Positions 28,255 to 39,599 are shown, counted from the stretch's first letter. The stretch: DNA of 64,000 bases from Longitalea luteola (GCF_017356035.1 NZ_JAFIQX010000008.1:62001-126000); one strand, 5' to 3'. A program made the numbers and translations. Notes: generated by a model not told the origin, from the sequence alone.

Positions 28255-29003
28255 AAAGAATGATACCCCAGTAATGACTGGTTACTGTTTAAAAATGATT
28301 CTACATATTGTTTTGCCAGCCTGCAGGCTTTTTTCAGGGGTACACCGGCAGCCAGGCGGGCGGTGATAGCGGCCGCCAGCACACATCCGGAGCCATGTTT
28401 TTGAAATACCTTATCAACGCCAGCTTCTATTACCGTAAGGCCGCCGGGTTCATACAAAGTATCGGTGCCCGGTGCATCCGGCCGGTGTCCTCCTTTCAAG
28501 AGCACGGGGCAGAAAACGGCGAAATCGTCTTTTACCAGGTCTTCGCCGGTGATCAGCTGCAGTTGTTGCAGTTCATGATAGTTCGGCGTCAGCAGCGCTA
28601 TTTCCGTCAATATTTCTTCCAGGTTATGAAATGTATTCACTTCATGGAATTCAAATCCCGCGCTTGCTTTCAGCACAGGGTCCCACACAATGCGGATCGC
28701 AGGATTATACTCTTTTAAAAAACGGATCACCCGCAGCAGCGTTTGCGGTGAATTGATGACGCCTATTTTACAGGTAGAGACCACAAACTTGCCCAGCAGC
28801 GGTTCCAGCTGTTCAATGATCTGTTCTTCGCTTAGCCAGTGAATATTTAAAAACCGGTCATCCGTTTGAACCGTCCAGGCAGTACAAACGCCAAAGCCGT
28901 ACACACCGTGTTGTTCAAAGGTTTTGCAATCGGCCAGCACACCTGCTCCACCGCTGGGGTCGAAGCCTGCTATGGTCAATACATACGGTCGTAATGGTTG
29001 CAT
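28251..29003 (-). CDS. thiD: Hydroxymethylpyrimidine/phosphomethylpyrimidine kinase ThiD
   Basis: A 250-residue ribokinase-fold enzyme that phosphorylates HMP and HMP-P. The opening AGFDPSGGAGVLAD substrate and metal loop and the KHGSGCVLAAAITA anion hole near the C-terminus are intact. I use the ATG at 29003, two bases after the preceding stop; a TTG two codons earlier would overlap that stop. It ends in a four-base overlap with thiE. Confidence 0.95.
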   Translation of the reverse strand: MQPLRPYVLTIAGFDPSGGAGVLADCKTFEQHGVYGFGVCTAWTVQTDDRFLNIHWLSEEQIIEQLEPLLGKFVVSTCKIGVINSPQTLLRVIRFLKEYNPAIRIVWDPVLKASAGFEFHEVNTFHNLEEILTEIALLTPNYHELQQLQLITGEDLVKDDFAVFCPVLLKGGHRPDAPGTDTLYEPGGLTVIEAGVDKVFQKHGSGCVLAAAITARLAAGVPLKKACRLAKQYVESFLNSNQSLLGYHSL

Positions 29004-29005
29004 AT

Positions 29006-29623
29006 TCAAATAGTATGGGTTAGCTTCAATTGGGTTAATAAAGAAGTATAGTTGGAAACGGCTTTCGCCGGTTCATTCCAGATGGTTCCCAACACGGCAG
29101 CCCCATCAAAATTCATTGCTGCAACCGATTGTATATTGCCTGCATCAATACCGCCGAGGGCTATTACCGGAACCGCTTTCTGTTTATCCGCAAGGTAAAA
29201 TGTGTCCCCGGCCACTCCTTTATATTGCTGTTTCGAAATACTATCAAATACCGGCGAGAAAAAAGTATACGAAAAACGGGTTGACAACAGTTGCATCGAT
29301 AGCAGGTCATGCACCGACGTACTGAGCAGGTATCGTCGGGCTTTCATTTCCGACAAAATGCCTTCATCCGTTGCCGCCCGTTGCTGTTCCGTAAAATGCA
29401 GCCGCCGGATATCATATTCCTGCACCAGGTGATGATGGCTATGCAACGCAATGTGTTTGTGCCATTCAGCCGGAATGGCATTCAGCAATTGCCTTACGGC
29501 CTGTTCATCTGCACCAGGCTTGCGCAGGTGGAAACGCTCCATGCCCGCTTCAAACAATTGTTGAATGATGGATGCTTCGCCAGTGAACAATTCCGCCTTC
29601 GATATAACAACCAGTGAAAACAT
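29006..29623 (-). CDS. ThiE/TenI-like protein, divergent
   Basis: A 205-residue TIM-barrel protein of the thiamine phosphate synthase/TenI superfamily. HLRKPGADEQAV, a central YTFFSPVFDSISKQQYKG loop and a VIALGGIDAGNIQ phosphate loop are visible. The sequence is much more diverged than the downstream ThiE, and the usual HLGQ-type loop is replaced (LHFTEQQRA). It could be a second ThiE, a TenI-type thiazole tautomerase, or a domain with a narrowed role; a tautomerase would complement ThiG. It is the third gene of the operon, separated from thiC by a perfect hairpin-forming repeat. Confidence 0.8.
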   Translation of the reverse strand: MFSLVVISKAELFTGEASIIQQLFEAGMERFHLRKPGADEQAVRQLLNAIPAEWHKHIALHSHHHLVQEYDIRRLHFTEQQRAATDEGILSEMKARRYLLSTSVHDLLSMQLLSTRFSYTFFSPVFDSISKQQYKGVAGDTFYLADKQKAVPVIALGGIDAGNIQSVAAMNFDGAAVLGTIWNEPAKAVSNYTSLLTQLKLTHTI

Positions 29624-29632
29624 ATAACAATT

Positions 29633-29708
29633 GTTGCAGGTTTCAGGTTACAGGTTGCAGGGAAAACAGTATCACAGTCCCTTGTCACCTGGAACCTGCA
29701 ACCTGTAA

Positions 29709-29710
<2 letters not shown>
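29633..29710. repeat. Inverted heptad repeat (GGTTACA/GGTTGCA) between thiC and thiE-like gene
   Basis: The words GTTACAGGTTGCAGG at 29647-29661 and CCTGCAACCTGTAAC at 29695-29709 are perfect 15-bp reverse complements separated by 33 bases. Both arms consist of 7-bp units. The same words recur at 36859-36972, 57261-57356 and 62666-62770. Confidence 0.85.
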
Positions 29711-31987
<2,277 letters not shown>

Positions 31988-32191
31988 TCACCCTCCCTGC
32001 GTAGCCCTGATCAGCATTACCTTATCGGCTGGACATAACATATAAGCCGGCCATTCGGTGCTGGGAATAACTGTTTGATCAACAGCTACTGCCAAACCGG
32101 CCACGGGTATGCCTAATACCTGGGTGAGCAACTGCTCCAATGAACATTGATCCGGAATATCTCTGGGTTGTTGATTGACAAGAATGTTCAT
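31988..32191 (-). CDS. thiS: Sulfur carrier protein ThiS
   Basis: A 67-residue ubiquitin-like protein ending in the required Gly-Gly (RATQGG). Its C-terminal thiocarboxylate gives the sulfur for the thiazole ring. The fold pattern (ILVNQQPRDIPDQCSLEQLL, then GLAVAVDQTVIPSTEW and a closing KVMLIRATQGG) is normal. It is the first gene after the TPP riboswitch. Adenylation of its C-terminus needs a ThiF/MoeB-type enzyme, which is not encoded in this window. Confidence 0.93.
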   Translation of the reverse strand: MNILVNQQPRDIPDQCSLEQLLTQVLGIPVAGLAVAVDQTVIPSTEWPAYMLCPADKVMLIRATQGG

Positions 32192-32275
32192 AGCCTACGT
32201 TTTTAAATACTTCAGGGAATGAACATGCAGCAAAAGAGAATAAAAAGAGAAAGATATATAAAGAAGACTTTCACT

Positions 32276-32350
32276 TTTCCCTTCGGCAGTACGAACTGCA
32301 TCAGGTTCAAAGGGTATTATCTCAGTCCGTTATGGACACCCCTAAAGTGA
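32276..32350 (-). ncRNA. TPP riboswitch (THI element)
   Basis: On the minus strand the leader reads GGGGTGTCC, then GGACTGAGATAATACCC, then TTTGAACCTGATGCAGTT and finally TACTGCCGAAGGG. These are the conserved pieces of the TPP aptamer in order (CUGAGA and the ACCUGAU...GUUxxxACUGxCGxAGGGA part). It is followed by about 85 bases of leader to the thiS start, and it should switch off the operon when thiamin pyrophosphate is plentiful. Confidence 0.95.
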
Positions 32351-32352
32351 CG

Positions 32353-32381
32353 TAAAGGTATACAAAAATTGGAATTACAAA
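32353..32381 (-). promoter_or_regulatory. Putative promoter of the thiamin operon
   Basis: On the minus strand a TTTG at 32381-32378 lies 17 bases upstream of TACCTTTA at 32360-32353, one base off the Bacteroidota -7 consensus TAnnTTTG. Transcription would start at about 32346, right at the 5' edge of the riboswitch. Confidence 0.5.
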
Positions 32382-32770
32382 TTTTTTTTTGCTGGCCGGC
32401 TGTTTTCTGCCCCTGATTTTTAACAATGCTGTCATATCTGCTTTCATCCTGCTGATGTTCCTAATTTATAAACTACTGAAAGAAAAACCGGTATTCATCC
32501 CGCCTTTATTGAGGTGTATACATGACACTTTTCTTTACCTGTCTGATCTATGTGCTTATAAAATAGATTATATTAGAGTAGGCTTAGTTGTTACGTTGAG
32601 TAGTTATTCAGTTATTCAGTTATTCAGTTAATAATTAGGAGGTAAACGGACCATAGTGAGCAATGGATTTTGGACCGTCTGCCGTTTGCCGTCTGCCGAT
32701 TTACGATTGCGTATTTCATCAGCCCATCAGCTAATTAGCACATTAGCACATTAACCATAAACACAGTCAT

Positions 32771-33604
32771 ATGAAAAAAATGCAACCTTTCCTTTTGTTG
32801 ATCCCCTTCTCCCTTTTATTGGCTCAATGTAAAAAAACATTGAACGAACCAACAGCCAGCAATGAAAATGGAAGATCAGCAACACCCGAAGCCTTTGAAA
32901 CCGTCATCAACAATACCTTCGCCAATTACGCCACTTTTGAACAGTACTGGAATTATTTGTATCCCTGGGGTTCCGATCACAACGGTTCTGCGCGGATGTA
33001 TGGAAGCGCTACCGATCATAATCATATTTACCTCGATGGGTCGGGCGTATTAACGATCAAGGCAACGCGCATTACGTGGAATGAAGGCAATAGCAGCGCT
33101 GACCCTTACTTACCGATCCGTTATCATTCAGGCGCCATCAATGCCAAATTCCATATACTCGTAAACGACCAGTTTCCCAACTACGAGGTCAGGGGTGAAT
33201 TTCAGGCGCCCTCGGTTAGAGGCTCGTGGCCTGCTTTCTGGCTCACCGGTGTAAACAGCTGGCCACCCGAAAGCGATATCATGGAATTCAAAGGCAATAC
33301 GAACAATTGGCAGAACACGTTCCGTGCATGGAACGATGTATCCTCCATTATTACCAATGTGTCATCACCCGGCAGCTGGCATACATACCGCATCTGGATG
33401 CAAAAATCAACGGCTACTGATGTCATCATTCATTATTATATCGATGGTGTGTGGAAAGGACAACACACCGGCAATTTTGTAGGCAAACCGATGTACATCA
33501 TCATCAACATGCAAATGGAAGGCTCCAGTGGATCGCCCGGCCCTACGGCTGATACCTATTTGCGTGCGCGGAATATTTATGTAGGAAGAACAAGGGCTTT
33601 TTAA
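32771..33604 (+). CDS. Glycoside hydrolase family 16 lipoprotein
   Basis: A 277-residue exported enzyme with the GH16 active-site signature ESDIME: nucleophile Glu167, Asp169 and acid/base Glu172, preceded by GSWPAFWLTG. The beta-jelly-roll fits laminarinase, lichenase, agarase and carrageenase types; the substrate is not resolved. The signal peptide ends LLLAQC with Cys20, so it is probably a lipoprotein, although Gln at -1 is unusual. It has no SusCD pair beside it and appears monocistronic. Confidence 0.88.
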   Translation: MKKMQPFLLLIPFSLLLAQCKKTLNEPTASNENGRSATPEAFETVINNTFANYATFEQYWNYLYPWGSDHNGSARMYGSATDHNHIYLDGSGVLTIKATRITWNEGNSSADPYLPIRYHSGAINAKFHILVNDQFPNYEVRGEFQAPSVRGSWPAFWLTGVNSWPPESDIMEFKGNTNNWQNTFRAWNDVSSIITNVSSPGSWHTYRIWMQKSTATDVIIHYYIDGVWKGQHTGNFVGKPMYIIINMQMEGSSGSPGPTADTYLRARNIYVGRTRAF

Positions 33605-33902
33605 TCCAACATACAACATGAAAAAAAGAAAGTCGGCAGGAAAGTAAAGTCCGGAATTTGAAAGTTAGTACAGAGAGGGTTCTTTCAAACCGCCGGACTT
33701 TCCGACTTTCGGGTTCCGTTCTCGGTCGTACTGATGCTTAAACGCCTGAACAAACACAACAATCGATATCAAAAATACACGTACCGTAAGAAAAAGCCGA
33801 TGACCTGCAACAGGAAATAACATGACATTAATCAAGAGATAAGCTGATACTTTTCAACCATTATATTCGTTTACCTGATATCTTTGCGGAAACTTTGGTA
33901 AT
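33605..33902. other. Gap with a bulged hairpin after the GH16 gene and a promoter before the Cys-rich gene
   Basis: GAAAGTCGG at 33628-33636 pairs with CCGACTTTC at 33702-33710, and the inner AAGTCCGG pairs with CCGGACTT; the result is a long hairpin with a bulge on one arm. It may end the GH16 transcript, but no T-run follows. The right part contains the promoter annotated next. Confidence 0.5.
33879..33886 (+). promoter_or_regulatory. Putative -7 element of the metal-uptake operon
   Basis: TATCTTTG matches the Bacteroidota -7 consensus TAnnTTTG exactly and lies 16 bp upstream of the TTG start of the Cys-rich protein. The transcript leader would be about 10 bases long. A clear -33 TTG is not seen. 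Confidence 0.4.
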
Positions 33903-34274
33903 TTGAATAAATGGTGGACGATAGTGTTTTTGATGGGCCTGCTGGGGCAAACCTTCAGCAAGAGCCTTATCGTCCTCAATTTCAAGCTGAATCAAAAGGC
34001 CATTGCTGCTACCCGGTGTGAAAACCGATTCAAGCCAAAGACCTGCTGCGCAGGCACCTGTTATTTAGGCAAGCAGCTTAATAAAGACGAAGATTCCCGG
34101 AACACGCCAATGAATGGTGCATCCGGCTTTAAGTTCGAAGTAGCATTGTACAGTGAAAAGAAAGTTGAATCCCACCACCTTATCATTGACGAAAAACCGC
34201 TACATGTATCGCGGTATACCGATCCTATTTCCCAACAGGTAATAGACGCCGTTTTCCATCCTCCTCAGGCATAA
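33903..34274 (+). CDS. Small exported Cys-rich protein of a TonB receptor operon
   Basis: A 123-residue protein that starts at a TTG (33903). The hydrophobic N-terminus NKWWTIVFLMGLLGQTFS is needed as an export signal, and the first ATG (33933) would delete most of it. The mature part opens with SLIVLNFKLNQKAIAA and a cysteine pattern C-x8-CC-x3-C in RCENRFKPKTCCAGTCYLGKQL. Small proteins of this pattern are found next to TonB receptors in Bacteroidota (recollection); the function is unknown, and the cysteines suggest metal binding (inference). It precedes the TonB-dependent receptor by 274 bp. Confidence 0.7.
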   Translation: MNKWWTIVFLMGLLGQTFSKSLIVLNFKLNQKAIAATRCENRFKPKTCCAGTCYLGKQLNKDEDSRNTPMNGASGFKFEVALYSEKKVESHHLIIDEKPLHVSRYTDPISQQVIDAVFHPPQA

Positions 34275-34548
34275 GCGCTGCTACACGACAATTCAAACTG
34301 ATATGGGCTTTTTTTCTGCAGGTTGCAGCTGTTTATCGCTGCACAATGGCTGGTTATGATCAGAACAACCAGATGGTCAGCTACATAATTACCTTACTGA
34401 CGACCAGTTACCTTCAGAATATAACGTTCCTGTTGCAATCTTTCGGCCCAATCTCAAGCAGCAACCTGGTTCCTAACAACTTCAACCGGCATACGCAGGC
34501 CTGGCAGGCATACCTATTGCCTGAACAAACTACGTGTGCACCAACGTT
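34275..34548. other. Gap between the Cys-rich gene and the TonB receptor
   Basis: No repeats and no recognisable gene. A 68-codon open frame at 34346-34552 overlaps the receptor start and has no signal peptide or family match, so I do not call it. The sequence is not low-complexity, unlike most gaps here, and may be a remnant of a lost small gene. Confidence 0.35.
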
Positions 34549-36849
34549 ATGACTATGAAAATTTTGATACCCGGTGTGATCGTTCTTTTGATCTTGCTCG
34601 CCGGTTTCGGTTCTTATGGCCAAACCAATTGTACCGGCAAAGTGATAGATGCCGTTACCAAAGAACCGGTGGCACGCGCTTCAGTGCAGATAAAGCATAC
34701 CATGCTCGGCACTATTACCAATACAAATGGAGATTTTACCCTGCAGCTGGCAGATACCGTATATGAGCTGGTGATAACTTCATTGGGATATCAATCACTA
34801 ACTATTCCGGCTTCTTCGCACAATCCCTTATTGATCAGCTTACAAACAAATAACAACAGTTTACAGGAAATTGTGATCAGCGCCAGCAGAACGGCACAGC
34901 AACGCAGTGAGGCGCCGGTAGCCATTGCTACCATCAGCAAACAAACGATGGAAGATACCAGGGCCACCCGCATCGATCAGCTGGTAAATAAAATAAGTGG
35001 TGTTAACATGGTAAGTCTGGGCAACGAACAACACCAGATGAGCATTCGCCAGCCCATGACCACCAAAAGTTTGTTCCTGTACCTCGAAGATGGCATTCCC
35101 ATTCGTACTACCGGCGTATACAATCACAATGCGCTGTTGGAAATAAATATGCCGGCAGCCAGGCAGATCGAGATCATTAAAGGACCATCCTCTTCACTCT
35201 ATGGTGCAGAAGCCATCGGCGGCGCCGTGAATGTGATCACCCAGGCGCCATCGGCTATATTAACCGGACAGGTAAATGTTCAGGCCACCAATACCGGGTA
35301 TAAAAGAACCGATGTACAGGTGGGCAACAGTTTCGGCAAATTCGGATTACTCATCAGCGGTTACCATGCCAACAGGCACAACGGTCCTGTTGATCACAGC
35401 GATTTTCATAAAACGGGCATTACCATCCGCGGTGATTATGCCATCAGTGAAAAAACAAAATGGGTAAACAATATCACCTATGTAAATTATTACAGCGACA
35501 TGCTGGGTTCGCTCGACAGCGCGCATTTCGCCGATAAAGACTACAGCACTCCCCAAACGTTTACCTATAGGAAAGTGCCTGCACTGCGGTACAAATCCCA
35601 ATTGTTCCATCAATGGAACAACAACAGCAGCACCCAGGCATCATTTGTTTACCGTAATAACTCCGTGCAGCAAAACCCATCATACCGCGTAAAGAATATC
35701 GCGACAGATCCGACACGCGCCTATGGCGAGATCAACGAAAGCGCTTTTAATACGTTTATGCTGGTTGTACAGCATCAGCAATCGTTTAATTTCCTCAACA
35801 GTAAACTGATCGCAGGCTTAAGTATCGATAACAGTCCATCCAAATACAACAGTAATTTCATTAACATTCAGCGTGACGACCGTGGTTACTATGTCGGCTA
35901 TACCACTACCGATTCCGTACTTAGCCAGTATAAAACCGGTATCAGCAACCTGGCCTCCTATGTACATTATGAAGCCGAATTGAGAAAAGGGTTGAAACTT
36001 ACCGCCGCCCTGCGCTACGATCTCTATCAATATGATTTTGAGAATGCGCTGCCGCCATCTGCTTTTACCGGAGCGCCATCCACCAAAAACAATTTCAAAC
36101 GCTTCTCGCCCAAAATAGGCGCCACCTATAATTATAAAGGCACAGGTGTATATGCCAACTACAGCGAGGGTTTTGTACCCCCACAGATCAGTGAGCTGTA
36201 CACCGGTGTTAAAGTGCCATACCTGGGCCCGCAAACATTCTACAACTATGAGGTGGGCGGCTGGTTCTCCCTGTTACATAATAAGCTTTATGCCGATTGG
36301 AGCTGGTATTTTTTGCAGGGTACCAATGAGATCATCAGTGTAAAGAATCCCGATGGCTCTACCGAAAACCAGAATGCCGGTAAAACGAAACATACCGGTA
36401 TAGAGTATGGTATTACTTATCGGCCCATAGCAGGCTTATCCATCCGATTCAGTGCCGCGAACAGCAAACATGCCTTCGTTGATTACATCGAAAAAGGAAT
36501 TGCCTACAACAACAATGAGCTCGCCGGTGGTCCGCGCTTTATTGCCAATGCCGAGGTAACGTACAAACCTGCTTTTGCAAAAGGCTTGCGCATTGCGGCC
36601 GAATGGCAGCATGTTGGCCCTTATTATATGGACAATGCCAACACCAAGAAATACGGCGGCTATGACCTGTTGAACCTGCGTGCAGGTTATGCCATCCGCC
36701 AGTTTGAAATTTGGGTAAATACACTCAATGCCACTAACAGGTACTACGCAACGTTTGCCAGCAAATCGGGTGCTATGCTCAGTTATAATCTGGGCGATCC
36801 GCGGGAATTTAATGTGGGGGTTGCTTATAAATTTGGGGAAAAGCATTAA
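34549..36849 (+). CDS. TonB-dependent outer-membrane receptor
   Basis: A 766-residue receptor. It has a signal peptide, then a carboxypeptidase-D regulatory-like domain (CTGKVIDAVTKEPVARASVQIKHT), a plug domain (IKGPSSSLYGAEAIGGAVNVIT at about 220) and a 22-strand barrel. The length and organisation fit siderophore, haem or metal receptors of the FecA/CirA type rather than SusC (no SusC signature box). The start at 34549 (ATG, six codons after a GTG in frame) or 34555 is uncertain. With the small Cys-rich protein before it and the PepSY protein after it, it probably imports a metal or metallophore. Confidence 0.9.
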   Translation: MTMKILIPGVIVLLILLAGFGSYGQTNCTGKVIDAVTKEPVARASVQIKHTMLGTITNTNGDFTLQLADTVYELVITSLGYQSLTIPASSHNPLLISLQTNNNSLQEIVISASRTAQQRSEAPVAIATISKQTMEDTRATRIDQLVNKISGVNMVSLGNEQHQMSIRQPMTTKSLFLYLEDGIPIRTTGVYNHNALLEINMPAARQIEIIKGPSSSLYGAEAIGGAVNVITQAPSAILTGQVNVQATNTGYKRTDVQVGNSFGKFGLLISGYHANRHNGPVDHSDFHKTGITIRGDYAISEKTKWVNNITYVNYYSDMLGSLDSAHFADKDYSTPQTFTYRKVPALRYKSQLFHQWNNNSSTQASFVYRNNSVQQNPSYRVKNIATDPTRAYGEINESAFNTFMLVVQHQQSFNFLNSKLIAGLSIDNSPSKYNSNFINIQRDDRGYYVGYTTTDSVLSQYKTGISNLASYVHYEAELRKGLKLTAALRYDLYQYDFENALPPSAFTGAPSTKNNFKRFSPKIGATYNYKGTGVYANYSEGFVPPQISELYTGVKVPYLGPQTFYNYEVGGWFSLLHNKLYADWSWYFLQGTNEIISVKNPDGSTENQNAGKTKHTGIEYGITYRPIAGLSIRFSAANSKHAFVDYIEKGIAYNNNELAGGPRFIANAEVTYKPAFAKGLRIAAEWQHVGPYYMDNANTKKYGGYDLLNLRAGYAIRQFEIWVNTLNATNRYYATFASKSGAMLSYNLGDPREFNVGVAYKFGEKH

Positions 36850-36858
36850 CGCGAAGCG

Positions 36859-36972
36859 TACAGGTTCGAAGGTACAGGTTACACGGCTTTATTTTCGATA
36901 TTTAAAACTAACATGCGCCCTGTAACCTGGAACCTGCAACCTGTAACCTCCAACATGGAACCGGCAACCTGC
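36859..36972. repeat. Inverted heptad repeat of the GGTTACA family
   Basis: GGTACAGGTTACA on the left faces TGTAACCTGGAACC and CCTGCAACCTGTAACC words on the right, all built of 7-bp units. It separates the TonB receptor from the PepSY gene. Confidence 0.75.
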
Positions 36973-37003
36973 AAACGTTCTGATAACTTATTAAACAATG
37001 TAA

Positions 37004-38578
37004 ATGCTTCGTAAGAAAATATACTTCTGGCACCGTACCTTATCGTTGATCATTGCCATACCCGTTTTATTATGGGCCGCAAGTGGTTTTATGCATCCGT
37101 TGATGACGAACATCAAACCACAGGTAGCTATCCAAAAACTGCCACCGGTACCTGTTGACAGCCAGGCTTTGAAAGTGCCGCTTCGGGCAGCGCTGGACCG
37201 CAATAATATCAAGACGATTCATGATGTACGGCTGATACATATCGACACCAATTTGTTTTACCAGGTACAGCAGGAAGTAAATAAGGCGCCGGTGTACCTG
37301 AGCGCCAATAATGGCAAACTGTTGCCATCGGGCGACTGGCTGTATGCGCAATACCTCGCCAGACAATTCCTGGAAGGACCATCCAAGGCTTCCTCTCCTG
37401 CGCCAACGGCTTCACCGGCGGCGATGGTCACTGAAGAGGAAACTTCAGCGCATGATTGCTGCAATGCCGCTACCGCCTGTGTATTGAACAATACCACGGG
37501 CAGCCGGGTAGCCAATGTATCGCGGCTGACGAATTTTGATAAGGAATACAAATACGTCAACCGGTTATTACCGGTATACAAAGTCGCTTTTAACCGGCCG
37601 GATGGCGTCCGCATCTATGTGGAAACCACGCAGGATCGTCTTGCGTTTGCCATGGATAACAGGCGGGCTGCATTTGATGCCGCTTTTCAATTCCTGCATA
37701 CCTGGGCCTGGCTCGATGCGTTTGGCAACACTAAACTATATTTCATCATTGCCATTTGTCTGCTGTCCTTTTTGACTGCGCTGATGGGCATTTATATCTT
37801 CTGTATTTCGAAAACTAAAAAAGCGAATGGCCACCCGATAATGAAAGCGCGGCAAAAGCACCGGTATACGGCTATTGTTGGTGCGCTGTTCACATTATGC
37901 TGGTCATTCAGCGGGGCCTGGCATGCACTGGCAAAATTTAAACCCGATGACCGGCTCGCCTATTTTGCCAGCAACCGGTTTTCGCCGATACCTGATCTTG
38001 ATTTCGCCCGATTGCAATCAGCCGTTCAGCAACCGGTGAGCAATATCAGCCTGGTAAAAATGAATGCACACAGCTGGTGGCGCGTGAGCCTGCTGCCGGC
38101 CAATAAACCAACAGTCATGCATGCAGCTGTGAAAACCATGAAAAACAGGGAAGCAAAGCTGCCGGCCGTTATGTTTGTGAATACGAATGATTATTCCGTG
38201 TTGCCGAAGGGTGAAGAACAATACGCCGCCTGGCTGGCAACACAGTTCAGCAAGCAGGCTGCTCCGGTGCAGACCATTTCACCCGTTACTAAGTTTAATG
38301 AAGAGTATAATTTTACAGATAAACGTTTACCCGTTTGGCGTGCGTGTTTTGCAGCCCCGCTTAACGAAAAGTTTTTCGTGGAAACATCAACAGGCAGGCT
38401 AGCCGCCAAAGTCGATGACAACGATCTGGCAGAGGGTTATTCATTTGCGCTGCTGCACAAACATCATTTCATGGATTGGGCAGGTAAGGCTGGAAGAGAC
38501 TGGAGCACTATGGTGTGGGCGTTCTTTCAGATTATTATGATCACGATCGGCTTGATGCTTTGGTGGAAGAAGCATTAA
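37004..38578 (+). CDS. PepSY-domain inner-membrane protein
   Basis: A 524-residue membrane protein of the PepSY-associated TM family. It has an N-terminal helix (FWHRTLSLIIAIPVLLWAASGFMH), a periplasmic PepSY region, two central helices (about 247-270 and 285-305), a second periplasmic half and a C-terminal helix ending LMLWWKKH. Relatives act with siderophore and metal receptors, often in reductive release of iron at the inner membrane. Unusually, the first periplasmic part has a low-complexity loop with SAHDCCNAATAC, a cysteine cluster. It follows the receptor by 154 bp, and its stop overlaps the convergent AraC stop. Confidence 0.85.
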   Translation: MLRKKIYFWHRTLSLIIAIPVLLWAASGFMHPLMTNIKPQVAIQKLPPVPVDSQALKVPLRAALDRNNIKTIHDVRLIHIDTNLFYQVQQEVNKAPVYLSANNGKLLPSGDWLYAQYLARQFLEGPSKASSPAPTASPAAMVTEEETSAHDCCNAATACVLNNTTGSRVANVSRLTNFDKEYKYVNRLLPVYKVAFNRPDGVRIYVETTQDRLAFAMDNRRAAFDAAFQFLHTWAWLDAFGNTKLYFIIAICLLSFLTALMGIYIFCISKTKKANGHPIMKARQKHRYTAIVGALFTLCWSFSGAWHALAKFKPDDRLAYFASNRFSPIPDLDFARLQSAVQQPVSNISLVKMNAHSWWRVSLLPANKPTVMHAAVKTMKNREAKLPAVMFVNTNDYSVLPKGEEQYAAWLATQFSKQAAPVQTISPVTKFNEEYNFTDKRLPVWRACFAAPLNEKFFVETSTGRLAAKVDDNDLAEGYSFALLHKHHFMDWAGKAGRDWSTMVWAFFQIIMITIGLMLWWKKH

Positions 38579-39483
38579 TCTTTCTTCTGTGATCTGTATT
38601 GCTTGGGAGATAACCCGATGATCTTCCGGAAACGTTTCGAGAAATAGTACGGATCGTCAAATCCCATGCTCAGGGCAATGTCCTTTACCGAGCTGGTGCT
38701 GAAGTCGAGCTGCTGGCTGGCCTTTTGCATCTTCATCTGAATGAAATAATCGATAGGCGCATAGCCGGTCTTTTGTTTAAATAAACTCGAGAACCGCGAA
38801 GCGGAATAATTATAATGACTGCTCAGGTCCTGCAGGGAAATATTTTCATTAATATGCTCCTGCATATAGAGGATGGCGCTGTCTACCACATCCAGCTTAT
38901 CGTTCGGACTAACGGTAGTATGTTTCGAATTGTAAATGAACAGGCTCAGGAAATGCGGCAAACACAAATTGGCGAAAATGAGGTTATCAGTGCTGTACCC
39001 CAATTCAAGGGCTTTATACATACGGGAGAACATGGTGATGATCTCGCCGCTGCTTTTGATATAAAAAGGTTTGAAGTGTTTTTGTACGGCATGCAGGGCA
39101 TTCAATTGCGGCAGTGATTCGCCTCCGAAGTGGATCCAGTAAATGCTCCAGGGATTATTATCATCACTGGCATAAGCATGCTCAACATGTTGTGGCAAAA
39201 TAAAGAACTGGTTAGGCCCAACTTCCGATCTCTTATCACCTATCTGGTACCAGCCGGCCCCATCAACGCAATAAAATAAAAAGTTCTCAGGTAATCCTTT
39301 TTTCCGGTAGGTATAATGCCCGCGTGCATTTGGATAATAGCCCAGGCTGCAAACGTACAATTGATTTAACAACACGTTTGGCAGCACCTTTTGTTTAAGC
39401 ACCGTTTTGGGTATTTCTATTCGCTGGCGACCAATACCATACCAGATATTTTTATGAGACCCTTCTTTATTTTTCGCATTCAT
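38575..39483 (-). CDS. AraC family transcriptional regulator (PUL-associated)
   Basis: A 302-residue regulator with an N-terminal cupin-like half (YYPNARGHYTYR, WSIYWIHFGG) and a C-terminal double helix-turn-helix (FSSLFKQKTGYAPIDYF to DPYYFSKRFRKIIGLSPKQYR). It uses the ATG at 39483; an in-frame TTG four codons upstream is ignored. It is strongly similar throughout to the regulator at 2394-3281. It is divergent from the DUF5703 gene, so it likely controls that gene and perhaps the larger pectin locus. Its stop overlaps the PepSY stop by three bases on opposite strands. Confidence 0.9.
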   Translation of the reverse strand: MNAKNKEGSHKNIWYGIGRQRIEIPKTVLKQKVLPNVLLNQLYVCSLGYYPNARGHYTYRKKGLPENFLFYCVDGAGWYQIGDKRSEVGPNQFFILPQHVEHAYASDDNNPWSIYWIHFGGESLPQLNALHAVQKHFKPFYIKSSGEIITMFSRMYKALELGYSTDNLIFANLCLPHFLSLFIYNSKHTTVSPNDKLDVVDSAILYMQEHINENISLQDLSSHYNYSASRFSSLFKQKTGYAPIDYFIQMKMQKASQQLDFSTSSVKDIALSMGFDDPYYFSKRFRKIIGLSPKQYRSQKKD

Positions 39484-39535
39484 ATGGTATAACAAAAGAA
39501 TTTACGGCAAGATACTTACATTCGCTGATTCTCAG

Positions 39536-39576
39536 TTCCGGGATATATGTTATCTATTAATATTCCAGCCCCGGAA
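39536..39576. promoter_or_regulatory. Inverted repeat in the AraC/DUF5703 divergent gap
   Basis: TTCCGGG at 39536-39542 and CCCGGAA at 39570-39576 are perfect reverse complements with a 27-base spacer, close to the DUF5703 start. The position between divergent genes suits an operator of the AraC protein, though AraC sites are more often direct repeats. Confidence 0.35.
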
Positions 39577-39599
39577 TGTATTCAGAATCGTCTACGCCC

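Larger units (their letters stand above)
32192..32770. other. Large gap: riboswitch leader, promoter and short repeat arrays
   Basis: Besides the riboswitch and its promoter, this 579-bp gap has an octad array AGTTATTC at 32601-32630, four 7-bp CCGTCTG/CCGTTTG units at about 32675-32700 and ATTAGCACATT words at about 32716-32755, just before the GH16 start. An open frame at 32389-32631 starts with TTG and runs into the repeat, so I do not call it. Confidence 0.6.

Noticed and set aside
32389-32631. 80-codon plus-strand frame after the TPP riboswitch
   Set aside because: It starts at TTG, runs into an AGTTATTC octad array at its end and matches no family.
34346-34552. 68-codon plus-strand frame before the TonB receptor
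   Set aside because: It overlaps the receptor start and has no recognisable domain or start signal. A degraded gene remains possible, but nothing shows it.
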